NCBI GenBank assembly: GCA_018136815.1
Contig: CM030944.1
Coordinates: 682,456-746,455 of the forward strand
Direction of reading: 5' to 3'
Length of the DNA: 64,000 nt
Source of the DNA: Isochrysis galbana
Lineage: Eukaryota; Haptophyta; Isochrysidales; Isochrysidaceae
Shown: positions 21,527 through 31,539 of the stretch, one piece after another
Position numbering within the stretch: the stretch's first letter is position 1
Layout of the letters: every line of letters begins with the position of its first letter
Made by a program: the position numbers and the translations under genes
Notes under the pieces: generated by a model
What the model saw: only the letters and a program-made list of their open reading frames with translations
The model's database searches: none
What the model was told of the DNA's origin: nothing

Positions 21527-22207
21527 CCTTGGCTCCGTATGCGTATGTTTGTCGCCGATGTGTAGTCGATATGCGTAGCGAGAGTTGTCGTCTGTTGAGG
21601 CTGGGTTGTGAGGTTTAGTTCTCCGTCCGTGGCGTTTCCGCTACGTAGGATAATCCCCAGGCTTTTGCTAGCTTAGTGTCTGTAGCGTTCGGCGTTAGGT
21701 TTCAGTTGGTCGTGATCGCCTAACTAAGGTCTAAGGTGCTAAGTGTGGGTATAGGTTTTATTTAAGTCGATCCTCTTTTTGCTTTTTGGGTTGCCTGCCC
21801 ATGCCGACCTTGGCGATTCTAGCTGAGTCCGATTGTCCGATTTGTATGAGAAAAGGATTACTTTACTCAGTCTAGCAAATCTTTCTAGAATGCGAAGTTA
21901 GTACCACTGCATATGTGGGAATGCTGCGTATGCCCCACTTTCTAGCATGTTGCATTCTTGGCAACATCTAGGAGCCCACAAAAATTGGCGAGCCCGACGT
22001 TAGCGCATATTGATCAGTCGCAAAGTGGACTTGGAGGAGGCAGGATGTGTAAGTGCACATCGTCTACAAGCAATGGAATGACCAACTGCACGAGGGATGA
22101 ATTCATTCCCCATTCTCTAGCCATGGCGGAAATGGGTGGCACGCACTGTGTCGAATCCATGGATGAAACCACGCGGCTCAATATGATGTCGATGTTGATA
22201 GATGTGC
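21527..22207. other. Intergenic, no gene recognised
   Basis: Moderately AT-rich, with many CTAAG/TTAGG-type words around 21640-21760. The ORF from 21958 to 22365 runs on the opposite strand into the J-domain gene's 3' end and has no family match that I can see. Confidence 0.45.
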
Positions 22208-24670
22208 CTATTGCACCGGCGACCGATTATGTCCCCCTAGGCGTTGCGAGTAGTCCTCGTTCGTGGCATACCGCAAGGCATCAAGCTGAGCCTGCGCCTT
22301 GGCACCTTCTCGTGCTAACAATATCAGCCGCAGTTGCGCTTTCTTTGAGGCTCGCGCAGCGATAGCTTCCTCACCTTCCATCTGCAGATGGAATAATCTC
22401 ATCTGGCGCTCAGTTGCCTCACGCATCAAGGCGGTCCTCAACTCCACTAGCTTAGCTTCCTCAACATCTCCTAGGCTCAAGCGAAGCAACCACGTCTGAA
22501 CCTCCCTCTCGCTACCAGATCGAGCTACTTCCTCGGCTGCTGCACGCTCATCATCGCCTATCCATAAGCGCGGCTCACGCATGACAGCAAGCAGACTCGA
22601 TCGCGCCTCAATATTTTCGATACTTCTCGTCGGTTTCGTCGTGGTGGAAGGAAACTCCATCGATGAGTTCTTCTCAAGTTCAGCGAAACTTTTGTTCATT
22701 TGTTGTGTTATGATTTGCTGTTTATCAAGGGTAGCGCTCTCACATCCGTTGGCGACGACTTTTGAGAATCTTGCTGTCCGCTCGACTTTTGGGGGGCGCC
22801 GAGGCCGACATCGTTTGCCCATAGCTCGAGTAGATTCCTCCTTCTGTACACGTTCTTGAGTAGCTAGTTTGCGGACGGCATCCATCTCCTCCTCGGCTTG
22901 TTTTGCCGCCGCACTTCGTGCAGCGCTCTCTGTGTTCTCATCAATCGGCACAGATGGTGCACCTCTCGCTGCAGCTACTACTTCCCGGGGTAACGAAGCA
23001 GCGGAATCGACCACAGTGGCGAGGCTCTCCGGCGATTCCGCCTCGGAAGGGTCGAACGTGCTCTTATGTGTGCTCTCTCGATCGGCTACTTTGGCATCCC
23101 CGTCACTCCAGCAAGACTCTTTGCTCTTTAGCCCCAAACACTGTGCCTCGCAGGCCCGGCGTGCCTCAGTCCGTCGTACAACTCCTGAGCTCTTTTGTTT
23201 TTTAAGCCTCCCCACAGCTTGTGCTACAATGATTGCGGAGTTGCACTTAGAAGTGTCCTTGATGGCCTGCTGTGCCTCTGCCCTCTTGTTACGAGCAATG
23301 ACACCCTCCTTGCGAAGCCATTCAAACTTTGCGCGGTGAGCTACTGATTCGGCGGTCTCTTCCGCTTGCTTTTCCCTTTCTTCACGGCGAAGCGCCTCAC
23401 GTCGCGCAGCTTGATGCGCAGCCCGCTTCAGCCCTTCCCGGGCTGCTGCGCCGAGCTGCCCCCAAAGGCTTTGCACTGCATTTGAGCCTGCGGACACGAA
23501 CGCGGCACCTGCGTCAGCGGCTGCACGTGCCGTCGCCCGCGCATCAACTTCAGTGTTTGCCCACGCCTGCCCTTCCTTCTCCACGGCTGCTGCCGCCTGA
23601 GCCTGTGCTGACGCAATGCCAAGCTCTTCCACAAGAAGAGACACGCGCGCCGCCGCAACGCTATACCGTGCGCGCCCAATGACTGCGTTGTTAACAGCAG
23701 AAAGAGCCACCGCTTCTGCATCCGTCAATGCTGCCGCTGCCGTAGCCATCTCTCTCAGCATTGCCTTGAGTCTGCGAGGAGAGCATTCCAATTCATCGCT
23801 CAAGCAGTCGTGCGTGGGTCCATTCAAACACAGCAAGACTGCAGCTGTCCCATGGGAGAAGACCGAGGCGCGCGACTGCCAGCGAGCATGGGCTGCCGAA
23901 CCGGCGATGAAGACCGCTTCGCGGGCTTCAGTCAAAAGAGGCGTTAAGATGGAGGTCGCAATCGCCAGCTCCTCTTCTGCAGCGGCCATGGCCTCTTGCA
24001 GTTGCTCAGCAGCCAAGGCACACTCAGTTGATGATCGAGCTCCCCCACCAACTCCAAGAAGCTGTCGGGTGACTGCTTCTGAGTTCGGTAGGAGTTGGGC
24101 CAGCGCGGCCCTGAGCAGCGGGGTGGACGAGCCGGAGCGACGCTTTCGCCGCCATCGCTGTTTGCCAGTAGCACGGGTAGCCATGTCGGACCAGATTGCT
24201 CCCTCCGTTGCCAGGGTCATTCCTCCGAGGACAGCAGTTGCCAGAGCTGCAAAGATGGGGTCATTGCTGACCGTTGAGACACCGGCAACAGCTATGAATG
24301 GGCTCAACGCAGCCAGCCACTCTGCCTCTAACTCGGCACGTTGCCCTGAAGATCGGCATTCCTGTAGCCTGCGCTCGTATTCGGCAGCCAGCGCCTGGAA
24401 TCGTTCGACAGCGTCCTCTGAATCATTCGAGTCCGGGTGGAGGCGCGCAGCGAGGACACGGAAGCGCCGCCGCAACGTTTCCTCGTCTGTGCCCACCGGC
24501 ATCGTGTTCCATTCCATCTCCTCCTTGGACGGCTCTCTTCTCACTTCTTTCACTCCGGCTGCTTCGCTTGCTATAGGCGAGCTCGCCCGATGGGCATGGG
24601 GCGGCGAGATGTGGATGCAGCCGGAGGAGGGCAGACGGAGGGGCGTGAGAGTGAGCAGCGTGATCCACAT
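22208..24670 (-). CDS. Large J-domain (DnaJ-like) protein
   Basis: 820 residues from ATG 24670, which gives the hydrophobic start MWITLLTLTPLRLP, likely a signal or transit peptide; an extension to 24745 uses no ATG. Residues about 53-95 form a J-domain: EETLRRRFRVLAARLHPDSN with the HPD triad at 78-80, then FQALAAEYERRL. Two apolar stretches follow (LSPFIAVAGV and PIFAALATAVLGGM), possibly membrane segments. The remaining 650 residues are alanine/glutamate/arginine-rich with coiled-coil character (EAMAAAEEELAIA, EALRREEREKQAEETAESV, EREVQTWLLRLSLGDVEEAKL) and no known domain. Expected role: recruit an Hsp70 to a membrane or plastid site; the compartment is inferred. Single exon; the C-terminus may be longer if an intron is hidden near 22208. 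Confidence 0.75.
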   Translation of the reverse strand: MWITLLTLTPLRLPSSGCIHISPPHAHRASSPIASEAAGVKEVRREPSKEEMEWNTMPVGTDEETLRRRFRVLAARLHPDSNDSEDAVERFQALAAEYERRLQECRSSGQRAELEAEWLAALSPFIAVAGVSTVSNDPIFAALATAVLGGMTLATEGAIWSDMATRATGKQRWRRKRRSGSSTPLLRAALAQLLPNSEAVTRQLLGVGGGARSSTECALAAEQLQEAMAAAEEELAIATSILTPLLTEAREAVFIAGSAAHARWQSRASVFSHGTAAVLLCLNGPTHDCLSDELECSPRRLKAMLREMATAAAALTDAEAVALSAVNNAVIGRARYSVAAARVSLLVEELGIASAQAQAAAAVEKEGQAWANTEVDARATARAAADAGAAFVSAGSNAVQSLWGQLGAAAREGLKRAAHQAARREALRREEREKQAEETAESVAHRAKFEWLRKEGVIARNKRAEAQQAIKDTSKCNSAIIVAQAVGRLKKQKSSGVVRRTEARRACEAQCLGLKSKESCWSDGDAKVADRESTHKSTFDPSEAESPESLATVVDSAASLPREVVAAARGAPSVPIDENTESAARSAAAKQAEEEMDAVRKLATQERVQKEESTRAMGKRCRPRRPPKVERTARFSKVVANGCESATLDKQQIITQQMNKSFAELEKNSSMEFPSTTTKPTRSIENIEARSSLLAVMREPRLWIGDDERAAAEEVARSGSEREVQTWLLRLSLGDVEEAKLVELRTALMREATERQMRLFHLQMEGEEAIAARASKKAQLRLILLAREGAKAQAQLDALRYATNEDYSQRLGGHNRSPVQ

Positions 24671-25430
24671 GTGAGAGGCGCTGTGGCCGTGTGGCGGCGG
24701 GCTGAAAGGGGACGGAGGAAGGAGCAGGGGAGGTGAGGACCGCACGCGGAGGAGGGGGAGGAGGGCCGCGAGGGGGAGGGGTGGAGGCGTCGGGAGGGGG
24801 GAGGGGGGAGTGGCGGGGGGGATGGAGGCGTCGGGGGGGGGGGGGGGGGGGGGGCGTCGGGGGGGGGGGGAGGGGAGCTGAGCGCGCGCGAGGGGGGGAG
24901 GGCAGCGCGCGAAAAAAAAGGGGAGAAAGAGGAAGAAGAAGAAGAAGGAGAAGAGAAGAAAGGGAGGGAGGGGCGGGGGGAGAGGGGACTCTCCCCCCCC
25001 GCCGCCCCTCCCTCCCCCCCCCCGCCGCCGCCGAGTGGATGGATGGGACGGAGGGGACAGCGAGGTCTCCTCCCTCCCCTTCCCTTCCCTTCCCTTCCCT
25101 TCCCTCCCTTCCTTTCTCTTCCCTCCCTTCCCTCCCTTCCCTTCCCTTCCCTCCCTCCCCTTCCCTTCCCTTCCCTTCCCTCCCCTCCATCAGCCATGAG
25201 AAGACTCGTCATCATCTCGCTCCCTCCAAGTACTTCTACTCGGTGGGGATCTACTAGAGAAAGCGCCCCCCCCCCCCCCCCCCGCCCATCGAATGCTCGC
25301 CCCCCCCCCCCCCCACTCTTGAGAGTGCGGCGTGCGGCGCGGCCACGAACTAGGCATGTAGGTGGCCAGGGGCTCGGCGCACGCGGGGGCTCGGCCTGAG
25401 AGGGTGCAACTCGAGGTTCCTTTTTTTTGT
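24671..25430. repeat. Low-complexity G/C-rich head region
   Basis: GGGAG/GGGGCG repeats with G runs up to about 20 nt (24832-24854), GAAGAA repeats (24930-24955), CCTTCCC repeats (25075-25190) and C runs (25266-25283, 25300-25313). It covers the promoter of the J-domain gene. ORFs here on both strands are repeat artefacts. Confidence 0.85.
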
Positions 25431-25497
25431 CACGCCCCTCCCGGCTTTTTAGGTATATAATTTCTACTGACCCCTAACTTCGCCCCTAACTCGGGGG

Positions 25498-26334
25498 TTG
25501 CCGCGCGCAGACAAACATAAACACGGGGACCCATCAAGCGGAAGACGTCTTGTGTTTCGTTTGTGCCTCCCGTTTCAATATCGCCTCCGCATCGAAGGTC
25601 AGTTTCATTTTCTCCGTCTTGTAAAAGCGAAAATACTTTGTCTTCCACAGTACCAAGAGGAGAAGAATAAACAGCGCGAAGACCACCCCGACACCCCGAC
25701 CCGTGTGAGGCCATCCTTCGACGCGATGACTGCTGCGAATGAAGCACTAACGAGAAACCAGAAGGTGATGCCACCCAAGAGACTGATCAAGGGGACGACC
25801 TCAACTTGGCCCCTAACTCGGACACGCTTCCTCAAGCGTGAATATCTTTTTTTCTTGCATAACAATAAGGGAACGTCATGTTGGTATACATATACGATAA
25901 ATAAGCGTAATGAATATGATGTGGAGGAACTAAAGAAATTAATAGTTCCCATTATTGCCTGGTCCTCATTAATTATCATGCCATCAATCGTAATTGGATT
26001 CGGGGCGGATAAAGTTAAAGGAATCGGAGTTGGAGCTGGAGTGGGAGTCGCACTGACCCTGCTGATTTTCTTTTTCTACTGTGGAAATTTAAGGTGTGGC
26101 GCCTTTCCAAAACAGACAAGATGCGGCTCACCGACGAAGCGAAGGCAAAGTTGGCCGCGCGCAAAAAGAAATAAACATGAACACTGCTTTTCTTTCTATT
26201 GTGGAAATTTAAGGTCTGGCGCCTTTCTGCTGCTCACCGACGAAGCGAAGGCAACGTTGGCCGCGCGCATGAACAGCTCGAGGTTCCCTTTTTGTCACAC
26301 CCACCATGTGGTTCCCTTTTTTGTCACACCTTGA
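25498..26334 (+). CDS. Hypothetical ORF with two membrane segments, possibly a gene remnant
   Basis: An open frame of 278 codons. Only the AT-richer core (about 25900-26090) looks coding: EYDVEELKKLIVPIIAWSSLIIMPSIVIGFGADKVKG, then a glycine-rich GIGVGAGVGVALTLLIFFFY, giving two hydrophobic helices with a glycine linker. Downstream, the frame runs through a tandem duplication (YCGNLRCGAF ... YCGNLRSGAF, 26079-26275). Base composition differs from neighbours, which suggests transfer or a captured fragment. Function unknown. Confidence 0.3.
   Translation: MPRADKHKHGDPSSGRRLVFRLCLPFQYRLRIEGQFHFLRLVKAKILCLPQYQEEKNKQREDHPDTPTRVRPSFDAMTAANEALTRNQKVMPPKRLIKGTTSTWPLTRTRFLKREYLFFLHNNKGTSCWYTYTINKRNEYDVEELKKLIVPIIAWSSLIIMPSIVIGFGADKVKGIGVGAGVGVALTLLIFFFYCGNLRCGAFPKQTRCGSPTKRRQSWPRAKRNKHEHCFSFYCGNLRSGAFLLLTDEAKATLAARMNSSRFPFCHTHHVVPFFVTP
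26075..26275 (+). repeat. Imperfect tandem duplication, about 120-bp spacing
   Basis: CTACTGTGGAAATTTAAGG...GGCGCCTTTC and GCTCACCGACGAAGCGAAGG...TTGGCCGCGCGCA occur in the same order twice (from 26077 and from 26198). Confidence 0.85.
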
Positions 26335-26343
26335 ACGATCATC

Positions 26344-26428
26344 CCGCCCTTGTTGAAGAATGCAACCATTCCTTGTTGAAGAATGCAACCATGCCCGCTG
26401 CCCGAGTTGAAGAATGCAACCACATGGG
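26344..26428 (+). repeat. Short tandem repeat, GTTGAAGAATGCAACCA x3
   Basis: The 17-bp core recurs at 26353, 26376 and 26405 with variable spacers. Each copy contains the near-palindrome GTTGAAGAATGCAAC. Confidence 0.85.
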
Positions 26429-26640
26429 CGTCAGACTGCCGACGTCCGCCCTCACACGCCCATAGCCAGCACACCGGGCGGATGGCGACGACTGAAGAAA
26501 GATTTCACACGGTTTCAACGCCGTTTGCTGCAAAGCAAAAGGCAAGCGATTCCCCACGAGACTCCAGGACGCATTTCGCCCCAGTCACCATCACTCCACC
26601 CGCAAGCGTGTGAATGAGCTGCCCCATGCACCATGCAAAT

Positions 26641-27246
26641 TACTACCTCCGTTCCAAAACTGAAATGCCTCGCACGCTTTGTGTTGAATGGAAGGGCCAC
26701 AAACTTCAACTAGGGGCTCCATCAAAGGTATGGTGTTGGGGAGGGTACATTGGGGCTTAACATAAGAGCGCTTGTAAGGTCATTAGTATGCGGCTATGCC
26801 TAGTGCCAATGCGACAAGCATACGCACTCTATTCACTGTCAGAACGAACGCTCCGTGCGGCAAATCATACACTCATTCCCACCATCTACCTCCACAATCT
26901 TTGCCAACACCCAGCGCTTGGTGTCAAACAAATGCCTGCGGCAAGGTGATGTTATAAGCGTGTTCATGGAGCACTCTCTCGAACCAACTCCTTTGCCTCC
27001 TCAGGGCCAGAGGGCAAAAGCGCGGCAGCCAGCCACCCGCGCCGGTTCGCGCCGCGCGCAACTTTTCGCACCTTTATGAAATGAAAACTCATCATTTCTT
27101 TTGTTTTCGTCATGCTGTCTTCTCTTCCATCGCATCTGGCATACGCCCCAATGTACCCGCAAAATGTCTCGATCATTCGAATCTCATTTTATAACCCCCT
27201 CTAAGAGACATTTCCCTGGATCCTGAGTTTTGGAACGGAGGTAGTA
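26641..27246. mobile_element. Tc1/mariner-like (Stowaway-type) MITE
   Basis: TIRs CTACCTCCGTTCCAAAACT at the left and the exact complement at the right (27226-27244), with TA on both outer sides as the target duplication. About 600 bp, AT-richer than the surroundings and without a transposase ORF. The terminal sequence closely resembles the plant Stowaway consensus. A lone right end of the same type lies at 61951-61976. Confidence 0.85.
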
Positions 27247-27384
27247 TAAGGTTAGCATTGGACCGGGTCGCTCCCACAAACTCTTTTCTGGCCAGAGGTC
27301 AGAGGTCGTGCGTGCACCCCACCAAGCGTTCGTCGTGTTGGCATCACCTCCTCGCCCCAAAAGTTTTTTGGAGGTTGATCGGCC

Positions 27385-27981
27385 GTGCACGCGCGCACGA
27401 CGCCCGGCGGTGTCGGCGGTGCTCGTCCCACTGTCCCGAAGCGCGCGCAGTCGCAGGACGCGGCCAAGCAGGCTGCCGAAGCGCAGGACGCCGCCGCCGA
27501 GGCGCAGGATGCCGAAGCGCAGCACGCCGCCAAGCCGCAGGACGCCGAGCCGCAGGACGCCGAGCCGCAGGACGCCGAGCCGCAGGACGCCGAGCCCTCT
27601 CCCTCGCCCTCGCCCTCTCCCTCGCCCTCCCTCTCCCTCTCTCCCTCTCCCTCTCTCTCGCTCCCCCTCTCGCTCCCCGCGGCTCGCGCTCCGCTCTCTT
27701 TCCCTCCTCCCCTCTCTCTTGCTCTCGCTCTCGCTGCGCGCTCTCGCTCTCGCTCTCGCTCCCACCGCCGCTCTCCCTCTCCCTCTCCCTCTCCCTCGCC
27801 CTCGCCCTCTCCCTCGCCCTCGCCCTCTCCCTCGCCCCCTCCCTCTCCCTCCTCCCTCTCTCTCGCTCCCCCTCTCGCTCCCCCTCTCCCCCGCGCTCAC
27901 GCCACCCACCACAGAGCCACTTGCCAAAAGGCCCCCCCCGGCATACCTTTGTTTGGTACTATATTAACTACAGTACTATAG
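27385..27981 (+). repeat. Minisatellite and CT-rich low-complexity block (open frame, probably not a gene)
   Basis: 27455-27598 consists of GCGCAGGACGCCGAG-like units, the last four copies being CCGCAGGACGCCGAG. 27600-27890 is CCCTCT/GCTCTC repeat. One frame translates as QDAEPQDAEP followed by SPSPSPS. The absence of any non-repetitive segment argues against a real protein. Confidence 0.8.
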
Positions 27982-28002
27982 TACCAAAGAGTCCGAAATG
28001 CA

Positions 28003-28057
28003 CTACTACTATGTAACATAGTAGCACCGGTGCGCTACTACTATGTAACATAGTAGC
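28003..28057. repeat. Two identical short hairpins
   Basis: CTACTATG-TAA-CATAGTAG (8-bp perfect stem, 3-nt loop) occurs twice, separated by the palindrome GCACCGGTGC. Confidence 0.85.
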
Positions 28058-28127
28058 AATTTTCCACTACTAGGTTCGACTATAGTAGACCAAATCTCAA
28101 CCTATTCACTATTCACAGCCTTATTTC

Positions 28128-28305
28128 TGTCGCATTCGCGAATCGACACTCGTTAGGCTTCTCGTCGTCGTTCGGCATTTATCGTTATAATTCTCTCGTT
28201 CTCGTTCTCGGTCAAAAAGCTTCGCTTGGACGCATAGGGTCTTGGGTTGTGGAGCGTTCTCTCTCTTTCTCTCGAAAGAGAAGGAAGTTTCCCCACCCTT
28301 CTCCC
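28128..28305 (+). repeat. Dispersed repeat F, copy 1 (inverted relative to 32146-32325)
   Basis: TCGCATTCGCGAATCGACACTCG through GTTGTGGAGCG to CTCGAAAGAGAAGG...TTTCCCCACC matches the reverse complement of 32146-32325 at about 88%. A shorter related block is at 29337-29435. No ORF is shared. Confidence 0.8.
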
Positions 28306-29043
28306 TCCTAGGCGCCTCGCAAATAGGTTTAATTCGCTATCTTCTCCGCGTTTCTCTATCTACTGCAGTGATTGCAATCAGGTTTAATTTGCAATCTCAT
28401 CGCATCTCCCCCTTAGGCACACCGCATCTCTCTCGTCTTATTCGGTAAGTCTTTTGGAATCTTGTGCGGCAGGATTGCCCCTCGTTTCCGTTATGGTGCG
28501 ATTCCCCTTCCAGACGGGGCAAGGACAAAGGTGGAAGAGAGTGGGGCGAGGGAGAGGGGGGGATTTGCACCCCCCCCGATGGAGTGTGGTGAGAAACGAG
28601 CCCCGTTTGCGTTAGCAAACGGGCGAAGGGGGGCGACTGGCGACAGGAGGGAGATGGGAAGGGAGCGGCTCAAGACGTCTCGGATACCCTTGTGGCAGGT
28701 ATACTCGGGGCGCAGTTGCTTATTTCTCGAGGACTGCTCGCGGTGTGAGCTGGTAAGGGCCGTTCTCCTTTTTTGACGAGAAGTTCCTCCCCCCCCCCCC
28801 CCCCGGTGCTTTTTCCCGGAGAGTCGCCCGGCGTAGGTCGGTCCGCCTCAATGGGTTTTCCCTCATTTTAACTTGAGGGGAGTTACAATGGGAGCCGGGG
28901 GCCTGCGAGGGGGGAGATGTGGAGGGGTGCATAGGTGTATGTATCTGTGACAACAGCACGCGCCAAGGTGTACGGGCAGGTGCGCTGAGGGCTGTCGTGT
29001 TAGTACCGGGCTAGTGAGAGTAGTGGTACTAATGCTCAGTTAG

Positions 29044-29075
<32 letters not shown>

Positions 29076-29504
29076 GTGAGGTGGTCACATGCGTCGTCGT
29101 CATGTAGCGTGTTCCCCTCCCTCCCTCCCTCCCTCTCTCTCAAGATTGTAGATTGTGCCCCGAATGAGACTTGACACGATCACAAGCTTCCGCTTGATTC
29201 TTGATTCGACAACATGACAACATGGCCCGCACCTGACGTCTCCCAGCTCCAGCTCTTCCTTGTCCCTCCCCACTCCCCTTATTCATACAATGCCTACTTA
29301 TGATTCACAATTCCATCCACACCACCACAGCTACCAACAGGCAGAGAATTATAACGACAAGTGCCGGACGGAAGAGAATTCTAATTGTAACGAGTAACGA
29401 TTGTGGATGTCGATTCGCGAATTCGACAGAGAGGGGAGCCGTCGGCGCGCACTCCATCGCCAAAACTATAATCATAGTTCAATGAAAAAAAAACCACACG
29501 AGAA
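28306..29504. other. Accessory intergenic DNA
   Basis: It contains a C run at 28788-28804, a (TTA)n microsatellite at 29043-29073, and a CCCTCCCT tract at 29115-29137. ACTTGAGGGGAGTTACAATGGGAGCCGG (28872-28899) resembles 53989-54018. No gene is recognised. Confidence 0.6.
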
Positions 29505-29910
29505 GCGAAAGGAGTCCTGCAAGACCACCACCTGGGCGTGCTGCAAGAGAGTGTGAAGAAACCTTACCACCAAGCCACCAAGTGGCAGAGGCACACAAAA
29601 CATCAGCCCCTCAAAAAGATGCAAAACATGCAGCACCCAGCCTTCCCGCGTGGTCCCCCACCGCAGTACTACCTGGGCTCGACCCTGCTTAACTGCGCTG
29701 TTCGGATGGGAAGCGGTGACCCAGGGTGAAATGGCCGCATGTGACATCCAAGCCCCGATTTCCGTATTTGTTCACATCACCTCATCGGCGAAAAAAATTC
29801 CTGTGTAAAAGCAATTACGATTCGGCCAATAGCATGTCGCCGCACCCCCCTGTGCGCGGGAAGATGCGATGAGGCCGCGCCACATGCGCTCGGTCCTCTC
29901 CTCGTTCTCG
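29505..29910. repeat. 406-bp inverted repeat, left arm, carrying 5S rRNA
   Basis: Nearly identical (a few substitutions) to the reverse complement of 32925-33330. The homology extends about 120 bp beyond the 3' end of the 5S gene and about 168 bp upstream of it. Confidence 0.93.
29625..29742 (-). rRNA. 5S ribosomal RNA
   Basis: The minus strand reads ACATGCGGCCATTTCACC...GCTTCCCATCCGAACAGC...AGTTAAGCAGGGTCGAGCC...GGTAGTACTGCGGTGGG...GGTGCTGCATGTTTT. It has the internal control region typical of 5S genes and a terminal helix (ACATGC with GCATGT). A T run follows as the RNA polymerase III terminator. Coordinates are set by the terminal helix. Confidence 0.93.
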
Positions 29911-30012
29911 CTCTCGCCAATCTAGGCACCCCCCACCTCCCGTGGCCCGTGGTACGTGGTACCGCCCACGTGCCACATCCACATCCATATCCACATCTAG
30001 GGGTAGGCGGTT

Positions 30013-30062
30013 ATGTCCCGTTCCGCAGAAGACATTTGGGCAGGTTTCTGGGAACGGGACAT
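30013..30062. repeat. Strong hairpin
   Basis: ATGTCCCGTTCC (30013-30024) is perfectly complementary to GGAACGGGACAT (30051-30062): a 12-bp stem and 26-nt loop. Another AAATGTCCC follows at 30068. Confidence 0.8.
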
Positions 30063-30164
30063 TTTCGAAATGTCCCAGGACGTTTGGGCCCCCTAGGAGG
30101 GCGCTCGCGCGCCAAAGTGCGCGCGGGAACTGCTTCTACGCTTATACTAGTAGTCATGTAAAAA

Positions 30165-31005
30165 AAAATCTTAAACATTAGCCGCTGCATGCACGGCGTG
30201 GGGCAGATTGCTAGTGCTACTCCCAACTACCCTCCCTTTCCTATCACAACCCCTCCCCCCCCCCCCCCCCGTTTCCTTTCCTAGCAAATGGAGGGGGGGA
30301 GGTCGCGCGCGCTGCTTCGACCAGGGGCGTGAGATAGAGGGGGTAAGAGTGCGTGGATGGAGTCCTTGTTTGGGTGTGTTTTCCCGCCCCCTTGCTAGTG
30401 CTGCTCCCAACTACCCTCCCTTTCCTATCACAACCCCTTCCCCCCCCCCCCCCCCCGTTTCCTTTCCTAGCAAATGGAGGGGGGGGAGGTCGCGTGCGCT
30501 GCTTCGACCAGGGGCGTGAGATAGAGGGGGTAAGAGTGCGTGGATGGAGTCCTTGTTTGGGTGAGTTTTCCCGCCCCCTTAGGGGTCGGTCCTTTGGAGA
30601 AAACTTTTTCCTAGTTCGGGGGGTTCAAGTTATATTTCTGATGCCTAGTTCGGTCGCTACTTGCGCCAAGTCGTTAGAGATCTCCAAGTTCAAATCTTTA
30701 TCTACTGAATACAGCGGGGAGATCATCCTGCGCAGATGTTTGTTACTCGGGGCGTGTAGTCCAAGTCTTTCTCTCTGAGCTTTAAGGCGTTGGAAGAAAC
30801 CTACCTTCGCCTTGACCAACCAGTGGAACCTCGAGAATATGGCCCTTAGGCGGATGGCTTTCGTCGATCTCGCCTCGGCGTTGCCGTAGTGTACGTTATA
30901 AAAATCCGTCAGTATGTATCTCCATGCCAAGATACCTAGATATCCCGAGGAGGGGTGCGGTCTGTCGACCTGGTAGCAGAACGGCCGCTGTGCCGTCACG
31001 TGTTG
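30165..31005 (-). mobile_element. LINE fragment, 5'-truncated, T-tailed
   Basis: On the minus strand, 31005-30625 encodes the C-terminus of a LINE reverse-transcriptase protein (FCYQVDRPHPSSGYLGILAWRY, then LHAPSNKHLRRMISPLYSVDKD, ending ELGIRNIT). The 3' UTR follows and ends TGTTTAAGATTTTTTTTT at about 30162. The 3' UTR contains a tandem duplication of about 186 bp (30209-30395 and 30390-30578). The same ORF end occurs at 48541-48905 and 59587-60180. No convincing TSD was found. Confidence 0.85.
30209..30578. repeat. Tandem duplication within the LINE 3' UTR
   Basis: Two copies of about 186 bp, beginning GCTAGTGCT(A/G)CTCCCAAC and ending TTTTCCCGCCCCCT, at least 95% identical and differing mainly in C-run length. 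Confidence 0.9.
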
Positions 31006-31539
31006 CACTCATGTTGCGTTACAATCGCAACGAGCGCAACCAGGAGCAGAGCGTCGGCGTGTCTGGGTCTAACTAATGCTAATGATAATGATCTTGTGTT
31101 TCATTCAGGTGCAAAGTGTGCTCTATCTAGCTCTTTTTGGTTCTTTTGTGGCTGGTGTGGTGTGTGGGTGTGGCGGGTGGGTACATTCGACTTTTTTGAG
31201 GCAGAGAGACGCTTCGCACCGCACATTCTTTCACTACATATTTTCTACATATTTGGGCGGATTTCCTACATATTTCGACATATTTTTACTACATATTTGG
31301 GCAAGAAAAACTACATATTTCTACCTAGGCCTAGCACAGGAGCCGGCGGGCCGCGCCCGCGCATCACCACGAACGACATGGGCAAAGCCCCCATGCTGAC
31401 ACCAGCCAGCATGCAACACACCCCCAACACAACTCACAGCCGCACCAGCCACAAACCAGCCGATGTTGTCGCGGCTGTTGCCCCTTCTTCTCTCACGGCC
31501 CGCCGCCAGTTAGCTCGTGAGCGCCAGGGCCGCAGGGCC

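Noticed and set aside
24423..25257. ORFs rich in Pro, Gly or Arg on both strands upstream of the J-domain gene
   Set aside because: Caused by G/C homopolymers and CCTTCC repeats.
27184..27927. 247-codon minus-strand ORF rich in RG and GR
   Set aside because: Antisense to the CT-rich minisatellite; no non-repetitive core.
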